Source: Nakaseomyces glabratus
Lineage: Eukaryota > Ascomycota > Saccharomycetes > Saccharomycetales > Saccharomycetaceae
Direction: 5' to 3'
Length of the DNA stretch: 64,000 nucleotides
Assembly (NCBI RefSeq): GCF_010111755.1
Contig: NC_088954.1
Span: 496,001-560,000 of the forward strand
Shown here in pieces: positions 51,108 through 60,988 of this stretch. Under the pieces are notes generated by a model, which ran no database searches, was not told the DNA's origin, and saw only the letters and a list, made by a program, of their open reading frames with translations. The position numbers and the translations under genes are program-made. Each line of letters opens with the position of its first letter. The first letter of the stretch is position 1.

Positions 51108-52067
51108 CTAGAGCCTTTCCACTTCAAATAGCCACTTTAAACAGTCGTGTTTGACCCTAGTGAACAACAAATAGAAGAACTGCGAAGTGAGCGACTTTGT
51201 TATTAAGAGACCTAGTACTCCAATACCTTCTACACATACGTAACCAGCCGACACAGAGCATACTCTATATAGAACCACCAGTGGGATTGGAATTATTAAA
51301 GTAACAAATGTCAGATGGAAGAGGGACTCCAAGCATTTGTGATCTTTAGAATCACGGCATTCTTCTTTCTTTCTTCTCTTCTTGAGACAGTCTACCACCT
51401 GGCTCATGTTACAATTTAGTCCATCCATGGGGATTAAGACAGACTCCATGAATTTTGTAAGTGGTAGGCTGTATAATTGGTTTAATTTGTCCTTTACTAG
51501 ACTAACCATTGTTTCGACTCTGGTATAAATGTAGTATAGCTCTTGCTCTGTTACCTGGCTATTACGCTGTGTTAACCATTCTAACCGCCACAGATAATAG
51601 CCAAGGTAGTTTTTAGCTATGTTGTCAAATATCACCTTTATCACATACTTGGTATTATTTATTTTAATATCGTTGGTAACAGCTAGATAATCTAATTCAA
51701 CTGCAGTATTGATTAATTCTTGGGTTTTGATCTTGTCGATGATGCAGGCCTGGATTTTTAGTGAGTTTAGTGAGATATTCCTGGTCGCCAATCCTCGAAG
51801 AGCAAGAACTCTCTCAAAACTGTCAACAAATTTTGTGGTTAAGTATTTAAAGTTTGACTGTTCGTTAGCTATATTGTGGTATCCACTTAAAGTCCATATC
51901 CGAAAAGTCTCCCCGTCTATTCCTATTTGCTCTATTCGATAAAATAGTCTTTCAAGCTTATGGTATGTTACAGGTTGAATTATTTCCAGTTTTAGTGGTT
52001 GGAGTAGAGAACAAATTACTGTTGTGAACCAAAGACAGCATAGCAATGTTGACCTCACCATTCGCAT
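51108..52067 (-). CDS. Unrecognised secretory-pathway membrane protein
   Basis: 319 residues starting with a likely signal peptide (VRSTLLCCLWFTTVICSLLQ, about residues 4-23). A mostly helical lumenal part follows (about 25-230) with possible N-glycosylation sites NIS, NNT and NMS, and two cysteine-containing motifs LNCNMSQVVDCLKKRR and ECRDSKDHKC (about 208-236). Hydrophobic segments FVTLIIPIPLVVLYRVC and YVCVEGIGVLGLLITKSL (about 245-290) close it. The layout of signal peptide, cysteine cluster, helices and C-terminal spans recalls the nuclear-fusion protein Kar5, but I do not see enough similarity to claim it. In S. cerevisiae DRS1 occupies this position between COX17 and LMO1; this is not DRS1. 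Confidence 0.7.
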   Translation of the reverse strand: MRMVRSTLLCCLWFTTVICSLLQPLKLEIIQPVTYHKLERLFYRIEQIGIDGETFRIWTLSGYHNIANEQSNFKYLTTKFVDSFERVLALRGLATRNISLNSLKIQACIIDKIKTQELINTAVELDYLAVTNDIKINNTKYVIKVIFDNIAKNYLGYYLWRLEWLTQRNSQVTEQELYYIYTRVETMVSLVKDKLNQLYSLPLTKFMESVLIPMDGLNCNMSQVVDCLKKRRKKEECRDSKDHKCLESLFHLTFVTLIIPIPLVVLYRVCSVSAGYVCVEGIGVLGLLITKSLTSQFFYLLFTRVKHDCLKWLFEVERL

Positions 52068-52407
52068 TGTATAACTAAAATGCCAAGCAAATATGTTCTC
52101 CGATTCGTACTTGCCTAAAAGTTATCCTTAACTCATTGGAACTGTATTGCCCATTCATATATTAGGAATGCACTTTCATGTGCATTCTGCTTTACCCTCT
52201 GTTACACAAAAACTCATCCTCAGAGTAATGGTTCACTTCAGCGCTATTGTGACTCAGGTAATAAAAAGACAAGCTAAAAATATAATATGTTTTTGTATCT
52301 ATAATATTATAGTTCAGTATGGATGGAGCTATTTCTAGTAGATATTTATATATTAGGTAAAAGTATTATCCTGGTTTGTCATGCTTAATTTTTATCCAAC
52401 TGATGAA
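52068..52407. other. Spacer between unrecognised gene and LMO1
   Basis: 340 bp, AT-rich, holding the promoter of the minus-strand gene to its left and the 3' end of LMO1. The imperfect repeat TGCACTTTCATGTGCATTC near 52167 is weakly symmetric. Nothing else seen. Confidence 0.55.
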
Positions 52408-54369
52408 TTATTGGTAGTAAAATTCGTTCGGCAGATTCTTCAATGTGTCCAGATCGTAAAACTCCTCTTCGTCTATATCTTCAGGACTCTCTTGGAGTTC
52501 CTGATGAAACGGAAGGTTTAGTAATTGAACATCTTTTCTAAGGTCAATCAAAGTTTTTATTTGAGACTTCGTATTCTCTGAAATATTTGCTCTTGATTTC
52601 GACTTAGAAATCAGCATAAGTCCATCTAACCAAATATATGCCGCTTCCTTTGTATCTAGATACATCTGCAGTAAGCACTTCTGAGATTTATCGAGTAGTT
52701 TAACCTCTGTATATATGTTTTTCTTCGAGATATTAACCACTTGGGGGACTTCAGCTGCATTGTTTTCGGCCCGTAATTCTTTGCTGGCAAATGAGTCGAT
52801 AATTTTGATAGGTACTACTATGGTACTATTGGGATTCGGAAATGAGTTGGCTTCAGATTTAGTACAAATTACATTGTCCTCTACAAAAGGCGTCTCGTCG
52901 AGTTTGTGGTCAAATCGTCTAGCCAATAAATTGGCGTGATTATCTGATACCACAATGAAATAGACTCGTGGATTGGTTGACCCCTCATCGATTGGATTTT
53001 CTGAGTATGCCCATGTTCCTTTCTGTAGCAAAAGTAGACGTTGGTGCCGCACATAATCATGTACTTGGTTTGACAATATGTCTACGAATCCTGAAATTTG
53101 GCCAGACCACTGCTGATAATGCAAATTTCTAATCATCTCTAATTGCCATAGTCTTGCCGTGGAATAGTCAAAAGATTCTAGAAGCTCAATTCCGACTTCG
53201 AAAGCTGATCCAGACCTCTTCAAATTAGTATCTCGGATAGAACAATACATTTTGTCCAGTATAATAGGCACCAGTTGCAATAAAGAATCCATATCATTTC
53301 GACTAGTTGACTGTGATTCCGACCAGAATCGAAGTATGCAACACATTAAAGACTCTAGTAATGACTCTCTGTTCAATATATGGCCTGCCATGGAAATTTT
53401 GGAGTCATCATCTTCATCAAAACGGTTTAAAAAGTTTTGCATTTCTGAGGATACTTCAAATATAACCTTAAAAAAAGGAAAGGGGCTACTCTTAAATAGT
53501 AATTGCTCTGTTAAATTCTTGATAAAAACGGTATTAGAATTGTCAAGGAAAGACAACATATCGTAAACTTGTAGTGTATTTAGTTGGTTAAGCTCAGCCA
53601 TAGAGTCATTTAGGGAACCAAATTCCATTTCGTAGCTTCTCAAGAAAATATTTGTGTTTCTTATAGCATGGTAAAGGTTTTGTTTAAGTTCTATTGATGC
53701 TTGCTGTAATGTTTTTGATTCCAGAAACTTTGCCAGCTGCATCTTCACTGGTAAATACTCGTCTATAATTAAAGGTCGTAATTCATCAATTGAAAGAAGT
53801 AAAGTTACCACAGTAGGAAAATTATACTCCAGGAGTAAAAAACATATGGATGGAACTATGGAGATAGCCTTCTCCGCATCATATTTGGAAAGCAGCATTG
53901 AGCATTTCAAAAATGAAGCAATACAACGCAAAGTATCGGCAACTAAATTGACATGTAACGAATGCAGCGAAAGATTGATCAGTATGTATTCCATTATGTT
54001 GTGTCTCTTCTGTAAATGGTTGCATAGAGAAGTGAATCCTAACTCATGAACATCTTGACCGCTAAGAAAAATATTAAACAAGTAGTTTAATATTGAGCTC
54101 AAAAGTTCGGGCTCCATATTTGTTGCACAATCTTTGATCAGGTCCCAAAAATCATCTTCTGGTATAATTTGAGAGCAGAGGACATCATCCGGGCATGCTG
54201 AGACGAATTGCCATATTAAATGTTGGAAACTTGAAGATTTCTGGTCCCTGGCACTATTCCTCAAATACTCAAAGCAGCACTTCGCATAATCTGCAGATAA
54301 TGAGTTCTCAGTAGCCGATTCAAGCACTTTACTTAGTTCATTGTTAATATCAGCATCATCAATGGTCAT
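52408..54369 (-). CDS. LMO1: ELMO-type protein Lmo1 (YLL007C family)
   Basis: 653 residues (665 in S. cerevisiae). Mainly armadillo-like helical sequence (for example YILINLSLHSLHVNLVADTL and LQQASIELKQNLYHAI). An ELMO-like part (about 265-420) is followed by a PH-like C-terminal region with RVYFIVVSDNHANLLARRFD and KKNIYTEVKLLDKSQKCLLQ. Yeast Lmo1 is the ELMO counterpart that teams with the DOCK-type GEF Dck1 to regulate Rho5. Position beside MMM1 supports the name; sequence identity was judged by eye. Confidence 0.85.
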   Translation of the reverse strand: MTIDDADINNELSKVLESATENSLSADYAKCCFEYLRNSARDQKSSSFQHLIWQFVSACPDDVLCSQIIPEDDFWDLIKDCATNMEPELLSSILNYLFNIFLSGQDVHELGFTSLCNHLQKRHNIMEYILINLSLHSLHVNLVADTLRCIASFLKCSMLLSKYDAEKAISIVPSICFLLLEYNFPTVVTLLLSIDELRPLIIDEYLPVKMQLAKFLESKTLQQASIELKQNLYHAIRNTNIFLRSYEMEFGSLNDSMAELNQLNTLQVYDMLSFLDNSNTVFIKNLTEQLLFKSSPFPFFKVIFEVSSEMQNFLNRFDEDDDSKISMAGHILNRESLLESLMCCILRFWSESQSTSRNDMDSLLQLVPIILDKMYCSIRDTNLKRSGSAFEVGIELLESFDYSTARLWQLEMIRNLHYQQWSGQISGFVDILSNQVHDYVRHQRLLLLQKGTWAYSENPIDEGSTNPRVYFIVVSDNHANLLARRFDHKLDETPFVEDNVICTKSEANSFPNPNSTIVVPIKIIDSFASKELRAENNAAEVPQVVNISKKNIYTEVKLLDKSQKCLLQMYLDTKEAAYIWLDGLMLISKSKSRANISENTKSQIKTLIDLRKDVQLLNLPFHQELQESPEDIDEEEFYDLDTLKNLPNEFYYQ

Positions 54370-54774
54370 CGCATGTATAATTAGTAGGGTTGTATGATAA
54401 ACGCTTTTCCTTTACTAAAGTAGCAATTCTTTTATGCACAATCAACAAAAATATCTAACGCAAAAACTCGAAGATGAATTTTAATGTAACTGCCTTACCA
54501 TATAATTGTGCTTCAAAAGGTAGGAGTTAACAATCAGTTCAGTATTGCTTCATAGTTCACAAACTCATCATTTTCAGTTCGGTGATTCAACGGTCTTTTC
54601 ATTTTTTTTCACTCAAGCAATGCGGGAAACATAATAATTGGGCTAGTTGTCCGTATCCTATTGGCAATTAATTAAGCTTCAACGCAAGTTATCTTGAAGA
54701 TTCTGATTTAAATACATATTTTATTTCCATATAGTCTGTGCTTGTGGAGCTAACGAGAATAGTTTAGAGATCAA
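54370..54774. other. Divergent LMO1/MMM1 intergenic region
   Basis: 405 bp of AT-rich promoter DNA with a T8 tract near 54603. Nothing else seen. Confidence 0.55.
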
Positions 54775-56070
54775 ATGGTTTCTGCACTTGAAGTGAAGTC
54801 AATTAAGGATTCTAATGAGACCCTGATCTCTTTGGATGATTACATTAGAAATACACTGCCATCTCAATTGCATGAAATACTGCTAGAAGAGTTTCAAAAT
54901 CAGGATTTTTCAAGAGGCCAAGATGTTTCGAACTCCACCCATGATCAAATGATAGACCATACATTGGAGCTGACCTCCGATTTGTTGCGAAATGCACTAG
55001 ACAAACAGTTGATGGAAGTGCAAAGTCGTACGCTACCTGTTAGACAATCAAACCAGTTAATATCGTGGTCTTTTGCTCAGGGTTTGATAATTGGACAATT
55101 GAGTGTTGTCATCTTTTTGATATTCTTTGTTAAGTTCTTCATCTTCACTGATGCATCGAGTAAAATGGACAACCCATTGCCATCAAAGGTATCCAAATCC
55201 TATTTGAAGAATAGGCGAGAATCTAGCTCTATTAAGGATAAAAGGAAAGGTGTATTAGTAAAAGAAGAAAGTGGGGAAACGGATTTGCATGGATCCCTGC
55301 AGTTAAACGACATTCTTGAGAAGACATACTATAATGTTGATACTCATTCTGCAGAGTCTTTAGATTGGTTTAATGTGTTGCTAGCACAAATGATACAGCA
55401 GTTTAGGGAAGAAGCATGGCATAAAGATAACATACTAACATCCCTGGACAGTTTCATTCAAAAACGTTCCTCAGATTTACCGGACTACCTTGACAAAATC
55501 ACCATTACAGAGTTAGACATTGGTGAGGACTTCCCTATATTCTCGAATTGTAGAATTCAGTATGCACCAAACTCAAGTGATAAGAAGCTGGAAGCGAAGA
55601 TAGACATTGATTTAAATGATAAGATTACTTTTGGGATGAGTACTAGATTGCTACTAAATTATCCCAAGAAATGTACTGCCGCTCTTCCAATTGATCTTGC
55701 GGTATCTATGGTACGTTTTCAGGCCTGTTTAACAGTATCACTCATTACTGCTGAGGAATTGGAGTTTACTACAGGGAATAAGATTGACGATAATGAAAAA
55801 AACGGTTATTATTTAGTATTTTCGTTCACACCTGAATATAAAATAGATTTTGATATAAAATCGTTGATAGGAGCTCGATCCAAACTTGAAAATATTCCAA
55901 AAATAAGTAACATTATCGAATACAATATAAAAAAATGGTTTGCTGAACGTTGTGTTGAACCGAGATTCCAGTCTGTGAAACTGCCAGGTATGTGGCCACG
56001 CAGTAAGAACACAAGGGAAGAAGTTATTCACAAAACGGAGGATGAATCTTCAAAAACACCTCATTCTTGA
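54775..56070 (+). CDS. MMM1: ERMES subunit Mmm1 (maintenance of mitochondrial morphology 1)
   Basis: 431 residues (426 in S. cerevisiae). A lumenal N-terminus, one membrane helix (GLIIGQLSVVIFLIFFVKFF, about residues 102-121), a charged linker, then the lipid-binding SMP domain (about 190-400) starting SLDWFNVLLAQMIQQFREEA and including ISNIIEYNIKKWFAERCVEP at its end. It anchors the ER side of the ER-mitochondria encounter structure and moves phospholipids together with Mdm12. Convergent with SPO75, 66 bp apart. Confidence 0.98.
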   Translation: MVSALEVKSIKDSNETLISLDDYIRNTLPSQLHEILLEEFQNQDFSRGQDVSNSTHDQMIDHTLELTSDLLRNALDKQLMEVQSRTLPVRQSNQLISWSFAQGLIIGQLSVVIFLIFFVKFFIFTDASSKMDNPLPSKVSKSYLKNRRESSSIKDKRKGVLVKEESGETDLHGSLQLNDILEKTYYNVDTHSAESLDWFNVLLAQMIQQFREEAWHKDNILTSLDSFIQKRSSDLPDYLDKITITELDIGEDFPIFSNCRIQYAPNSSDKKLEAKIDIDLNDKITFGMSTRLLLNYPKKCTAALPIDLAVSMVRFQACLTVSLITAEELEFTTGNKIDDNEKNGYYLVFSFTPEYKIDFDIKSLIGARSKLENIPKISNIIEYNIKKWFAERCVEPRFQSVKLPGMWPRSKNTREEVIHKTEDESSKTPHS

Positions 56071-56136
56071 GGACCCAAAAGACTAACTCAGAATTTCCAA
56101 AATCTACTGCTTGAAGGGTACAATGTTTTCGATATA

Positions 56137-58782
56137 TCACTCTGATATATCTGGGTTGATGCAAATATTCCCAAATTTGGTAATATATGCTTTTTCAAAA
56201 TCGCATTTTAGTGATAGACTAGCTTGTAAATAAGGCCTTTCATTCTCCGCGATACCCATTTGATCTGTTGGCACCCATATTTCATTTGTTATCGGCGGAA
56301 AAATATAACTTTCAAGAGATTCCGCTCTTGGTGAAATTGAGTCACTTGAGGTGTAATCATGTAAACTGTTCAAGTGTAAATTATGAAGCCTACGAATAAA
56401 TTTTTTTGATATTTCAGCATGTATCAATACAGTTAAAATGCTCATAAAGGCCATTGAAGTAGAGAGTTTGTAACAGTTGAACAAAGCAAACAATCCGATT
56501 AGGGAGAGTTCCATACAGTAAATACCAGCATAAAGCTGTGATAGAGCTTCAGGGTATAGTTTACCATGCGTTTCTGAAATATTCTCAGAATTGAATTGAT
56601 AAATGAATAAGTACTTGAATGAATAATAGACCAATGACAATGATAGGACTGCTAAAGGTAGTATAAATGGGGCAATAATGCTGTAAATAATACAAATACA
56701 TCCAATAACTGTGAAAAGCGGATAAATACTACCCCACTGAAAGAAAAGATTCTTTTTAAGCCTTTGCATCTTATTATGGGGTGTAGGCATCCTTGGTCTA
56801 TAATAAACTATTTCGAAGAATAGCTCTTTCAAACGTATGATGTTTCCTCCAGAATAGGCAAAACCTCTTAACAAAATAAAAGAGCAGAAGAAGTTGGAAC
56901 TTTTAGGCAAATCATGAGCCAAAATGTTCGGGATGCTGACAGGGCTTATAAGTAACTTTTCTAGAAGAAGTGATAGGCCTGATGAAATTGTGACAACAAA
57001 GAATATATGGACTAACAAAAACATAAAAAACCATCTCTGAATATCCATTTCTATTTCCGCACCAGTTCTACAACCTTTAAGATAACTTATAACCCTAAAG
57101 ATATATGGTACAAATTCAGTGAGGAAAATTAATGTTACGAGGGGAAAGACAGCTTTAGTTACATCCCTCAGACACTTGGAAGTTACATTAAAATGATTGG
57201 AATAGGGTAAGAGATTTGTCAAATATGGAATTTGAGTGACTAAACCTATGAATGCGATAGGTACTATCCAACCTAATATCACAAGCACACCTATCAAACG
57301 ACCTGCCAACTTCCTCAGTGTAATTGTAATTGGGTTTCTGCCCACTATGTTAATCCATATTATATCCTTCGGGTGAGCACCTATCATTGGATAATTCCAT
57401 TGACAAACTGATGAAGATTGTAATAACTGATAAAATTGCATGGCTTGAGATACTGAGTTAAAAAGAAGGAAAGCTTTGTTCGAGTATTCCTGCATTTTTT
57501 CATTGCCAGGTATTGTACTCGAATCTGGCTCATTTTTCTTAGGGAAGTATGTCAACCATAAGTCCAAATATTTTTGATAATAGTGTATTTCTCTGTCTAG
57601 TGAATCGTATTGATATTCTAAGGCTGATTTTCTTTTAAACTGTGGAATGTAAACGAAGTATTTACTCGGCTTTATTTTTTGGAGTTTAAATTTAAGTTCG
57701 CAATAAAAATACTTGTCAAATGAGCGCAGGTTGAATAAAATCTTCTGGCAAAGTTGATGGTACGATAGCACCATTAAAGATGTTGGTGGAATTTCAACTG
57801 AAGGATCATTTGTGCTTAATAACAAATGGCCTACCTTGAAAAATTTTTCAAGTATTATTTTTGAAATAATTTTTTCGATTATGTAGGCATGCCTTTCAAT
57901 ATTCTTATGAGTTTTGCGTATTTCGAAAATATTATTTGGGAGCCTTGCTGCCGCAACTACACTGTTAGGTTGTATTTTATTGAAATATTCCATAATTTTA
58001 CTGTCATCCTTTAAAACTTCGGCAGGAATGTTATCAACAAATACTATGTTTTGGTAGCTTTTAGTTATGACTGTTGTGTTTATTTTACCATATGCGTATT
58101 TAAGTTCAGCCACAATAAAAAATTGAAATGCAACGATTATGATTAAAGCAAAGATGAAATGGCATACCAGTCTATCTGATTTTTTCATTGAAATATTAGA
58201 CATATTTATCTTATCTATCCTATTCGATTGTGGTTGTGTAGAGTTGAAGACCCTTGTGAGATCATTTTTATTGTTATCACTAGATGTTAAATGCAATGGA
58301 ATTAGTACAGGTACTATCCCCAAACTCAGTAGGGAAAACAATAAAATTAGCTTTTTAAGAAATCTCATAAACAGAAATCCATCCAAGCCCACTATCGCTT
58401 CGTAGTTATCTATACTCTCTTTGAAAATTCTAGGGACATATTTCGATGTGAATCTTTCCCAGATGCTTGGATTTCTATTGGAAAAATCCAGAGTGGAATT
58501 ATTTTCATATCTTCTCAAAACACTATTCGATTGGTAAATATTAGACGCAATTCTTCTCAATAACGAAAATGCAAACAGTTGGAACAAGAAGTAACCAGCT
58601 GAAGCGCCAATACCTAAAAAAAAGGAATTCACTGACATATCAGCATCCTTATGTGCTGATCCTGCTCGTGCTGTATTTAAAAATGAAGAGATTAGCTTGT
58701 GCGTTAAATTCCAGCTTTTTGTATCAACATAAATGTCATTGCTTGTAGCAACACATTTATGATCTTTGATAGCGGCATCCAT
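56137..58782 (-). CDS. SPO75: Spo75, sporulation-specific CSC1/OSCA-type membrane protein
   Basis: 881 residues (868 in S. cerevisiae). Multipass protein of the TMEM63/OSCA calcium-permeable channel-like family: an N-terminal span (FFLGIGASAGYFLFQLFAF), KYVPRIFKESIDNYEAIVGL then FMRFLKKLILLFSLLSLGIV, a cytosolic domain (about 235-470) and a C-terminal block of about seven spans (about 490-800) including GRNPITITLRKLAGRLIGVL. S. cerevisiae Spo75 is needed for spore formation. Two CACAAAA cores of middle-sporulation elements lie upstream (58966-58972, reverse, and 58990-58996). Synteny with MMM1 agrees with YLL005C. Confidence 0.92.
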   Translation of the reverse strand: MDAAIKDHKCVATSNDIYVDTKSWNLTHKLISSFLNTARAGSAHKDADMSVNSFFLGIGASAGYFLFQLFAFSLLRRIASNIYQSNSVLRRYENNSTLDFSNRNPSIWERFTSKYVPRIFKESIDNYEAIVGLDGFLFMRFLKKLILLFSLLSLGIVPVLIPLHLTSSDNNKNDLTRVFNSTQPQSNRIDKINMSNISMKKSDRLVCHFIFALIIIVAFQFFIVAELKYAYGKINTTVITKSYQNIVFVDNIPAEVLKDDSKIMEYFNKIQPNSVVAAARLPNNIFEIRKTHKNIERHAYIIEKIISKIILEKFFKVGHLLLSTNDPSVEIPPTSLMVLSYHQLCQKILFNLRSFDKYFYCELKFKLQKIKPSKYFVYIPQFKRKSALEYQYDSLDREIHYYQKYLDLWLTYFPKKNEPDSSTIPGNEKMQEYSNKAFLLFNSVSQAMQFYQLLQSSSVCQWNYPMIGAHPKDIIWINIVGRNPITITLRKLAGRLIGVLVILGWIVPIAFIGLVTQIPYLTNLLPYSNHFNVTSKCLRDVTKAVFPLVTLIFLTEFVPYIFRVISYLKGCRTGAEIEMDIQRWFFMFLLVHIFFVVTISSGLSLLLEKLLISPVSIPNILAHDLPKSSNFFCSFILLRGFAYSGGNIIRLKELFFEIVYYRPRMPTPHNKMQRLKKNLFFQWGSIYPLFTVIGCICIIYSIIAPFILPLAVLSLSLVYYSFKYLFIYQFNSENISETHGKLYPEALSQLYAGIYCMELSLIGLFALFNCYKLSTSMAFMSILTVLIHAEISKKFIRRLHNLHLNSLHDYTSSDSISPRAESLESYIFPPITNEIWVPTDQMGIAENERPYLQASLSLKCDFEKAYITKFGNICINPDISE

Positions 58783-59113
58783 ATGTGTGTGTTCACCAAA
58801 ACTTAATATGACAATTAGTCTACTAGCTACTAAATTTATATCAATTTCATAGTTATCTTCAATTTATATTAATAGTAATAGAGGCAAGATTAAGTACCTT
58901 GAATTACTCCACTATCAAATCGATATTTTACCGAGCTTGTTTATAAATTTTATGCTTTGGTGATATTTTGTGAACGTGTTAGACAGTAACACAAAACCTA
59001 AAGATGCTAAAGTAACTTACACAAATGAATAACTTGATAGTGGTACAAGAGTAAAATTTGTTAATTTATAAAAATGTATTTACCTTTTTAATCTTCTCTA
59101 CAGAGTACCAAAA
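58783..59113. other. SPO75 promoter / OST1 3' flank
   Basis: 330 bp, very AT-rich, with two MSE-like CACAAAA cores (58966-58972 reverse, 58990-58996). No gene seen. Confidence 0.55.
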
Positions 59114-60568
59114 CTAATTCTTTGATACTCTTAGGTTGATGGAGTTTAGAAGGAAGATAGCCATAAGGGCAATAAACCCATATAGAGAGATGTTTAAAAA
59201 CTTTCCATAGAAGTTAGCATTTGTTAATTTGTAAGTAATCAAGATCTTACCATCTGCCAACTCACTAACCAAGTTTCTAAATTTCAAAGTGACTTTAGTA
59301 TGACCATTCTTCAAATCAAAGTAGGAACTCTCGAATGAAGTAGTTGTTTGAACAACAGGTAAAGGACTCTTTGTATCGATTACAGTGGCACCTTCTGGTA
59401 GATATACAGAGTATTCAACTTCATCATAAGCTGTGTCCTTTGGACCATTTAGTAATGGTACAGCAAGAATGAACTCCTCTGAATCCATATCACTGACTCT
59501 CAAAAAATCAGATAACTCATTAGTCCAGCCAATAGTATAGTTGTAGAACCATCCACCAAAGATAGGGAACCTGGGTTTCAAGTAGAACAAATTGTTGAGA
59601 ACTTGTGAAGTGCTCACTTGCCCCACTTTGTCGACGAAATAATGTTCGGTGGCTTGTTCTGGTAGATGATTCTCAATGATTCCTCTTACTGTTGGGCTAT
59701 TAGCAGCCTGTACATTCTTCATAACTTCTAATCTGGAGAAACCATTCTTTAGTTCAGCACCCTTGTTGTGATATTCATTGTATTCTACGAACTGTATGGT
59801 TGAAGCCCAATGAGATACCCAAATGTCTCTCTTTAGATAAATAACCTCATTCAATGCCAAGTTATGTAGATAACGCAGTTTAATCTTATTTTCAACGTTC
59901 AAAGCATTAATGTCTTCAAAAGGACCAAAAGTCATGACATTATCATCAAATGTGCCCTGATATTCCTCAGGGACGGATCCAATATCCAATTCAGACATAT
60001 CAGTAGAACCTGTGATCTTTAGAATAGACATTTTGGTTGGATATTGTGATAGAGGCAATCTATCTGTCTCATATACCAAAAACTGATCTTCACCAAGACC
60101 AATTTTTTTTGGTTTTGGAGTTCCACAATCGTTGAACTTGTAAATCAATCTCAAATTAATAGTCTCACCAGGTTCAACAGATCTTGGCAATCCCAAGAAA
60201 CCATAGCCAATGGCTGTATTGTTCAATTGCTTTAGTGTAGCTGATAGAGCTCTAAAGCTGACAAAGGAAGAATTATCAGCAGTGGCGGTGAAAACAGATA
60301 GATTATCAATAACATTGCGAGGAAGTAACATGTGATAGTCAGTAGCTGGCTTGTCGCCGACATTCTTAGCAACTATACGTATCTCCTCTGCCAAACCAGT
60401 ACCACTCAAATCTAGATACCTTTGATACTCTAAGTTCTCCCATTCTGGCTTCTCCTGGGCCAGCTTTTCAGAGGCCTCACCAGAATATGGTTTTTGTTCT
60501 TGGGCTTGACCAAAGACTTGGCCTAAAAACAAGAAAAGAAACGCCCAATTGATAGCAAACGCCTTCAT
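59114..60568 (-). CDS. OST1: Oligosaccharyltransferase alpha subunit Ost1 (ribophorin I)
   Basis: 484 residues (476 in S. cerevisiae). A cleavable signal peptide (FAINWAFLFLFLGQVFGQA) precedes a long lumenal ribophorin I domain (for example GLPRSVEPGETINLRLIYKF and VIYLKRDIWVSHWASTIQFV) with several N-glycosylation sequons (NSS, NNT, NYT). A single C-terminal span, SLYGFIALMAIFLLNSINL, is followed by a short basic tail (RVSKN). Non-catalytic subunit of the N-glycosylation complex in the ER. In S. cerevisiae OST1 is on chromosome X; here it sits where ORC3 lies on chromosome XII. Confidence 0.97.
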   Translation of the reverse strand: MKAFAINWAFLFLFLGQVFGQAQEQKPYSGEASEKLAQEKPEWENLEYQRYLDLSGTGLAEEIRIVAKNVGDKPATDYHMLLPRNVIDNLSVFTATADNSSFVSFRALSATLKQLNNTAIGYGFLGLPRSVEPGETINLRLIYKFNDCGTPKPKKIGLGEDQFLVYETDRLPLSQYPTKMSILKITGSTDMSELDIGSVPEEYQGTFDDNVMTFGPFEDINALNVENKIKLRYLHNLALNEVIYLKRDIWVSHWASTIQFVEYNEYHNKGAELKNGFSRLEVMKNVQAANSPTVRGIIENHLPEQATEHYFVDKVGQVSTSQVLNNLFYLKPRFPIFGGWFYNYTIGWTNELSDFLRVSDMDSEEFILAVPLLNGPKDTAYDEVEYSVYLPEGATVIDTKSPLPVVQTTTSFESSYFDLKNGHTKVTLKFRNLVSELADGKILITYKLTNANFYGKFLNISLYGFIALMAIFLLNSINLRVSKN

Positions 60569-60988
60569 TCTCTTCGTTGTGATATTTCCGGTTTCCTCCT
60601 AGTTCTCAGCTAATAATCACTAGGAATTGCGTACGTCAATTGTAGATATGTAAGCTTCCCACTCTAGAATACCAACTGTATGCACTTTAATTGACTTTAA
60701 AGGACAAATAATCAGCCAAACGGCAGTATTACCAGCAAACTACTATTTGTCGATCATTTGGCTGCTCGACACCTACTCTTTGTTACTGCGAATTGCCCAA
60801 CCTGTCGTCTCTTCCGTCATTTCGTGTGAAGTAATATTAAACAATCAAGTTCAATAAGAATTGACAGCTAAATTACGTGGTTTGCAGACTTATATCTTCA
60901 TTACAGACAACGGGGTAAGACATATCAAAGTTATTTGTTGTATATTAACGAAGTAAATTGCCTATGTTTCTATGGCAGTGCCAGTAAT
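60569..60988. other. Divergent OST1/SFI1 intergenic region
   Basis: 420 bp. Ordinary promoter DNA. An open frame runs into SFI1 from about 60935, but only with a TTG codon, so I assign it to the SFI1 5' UTR. Confidence 0.55.

Noticed and set aside
60935..60988. N-terminal extension of SFI1 upstream of the ATG at 60989
   Set aside because: The only possible initiator is TTG, which nuclear yeast genes rarely use.
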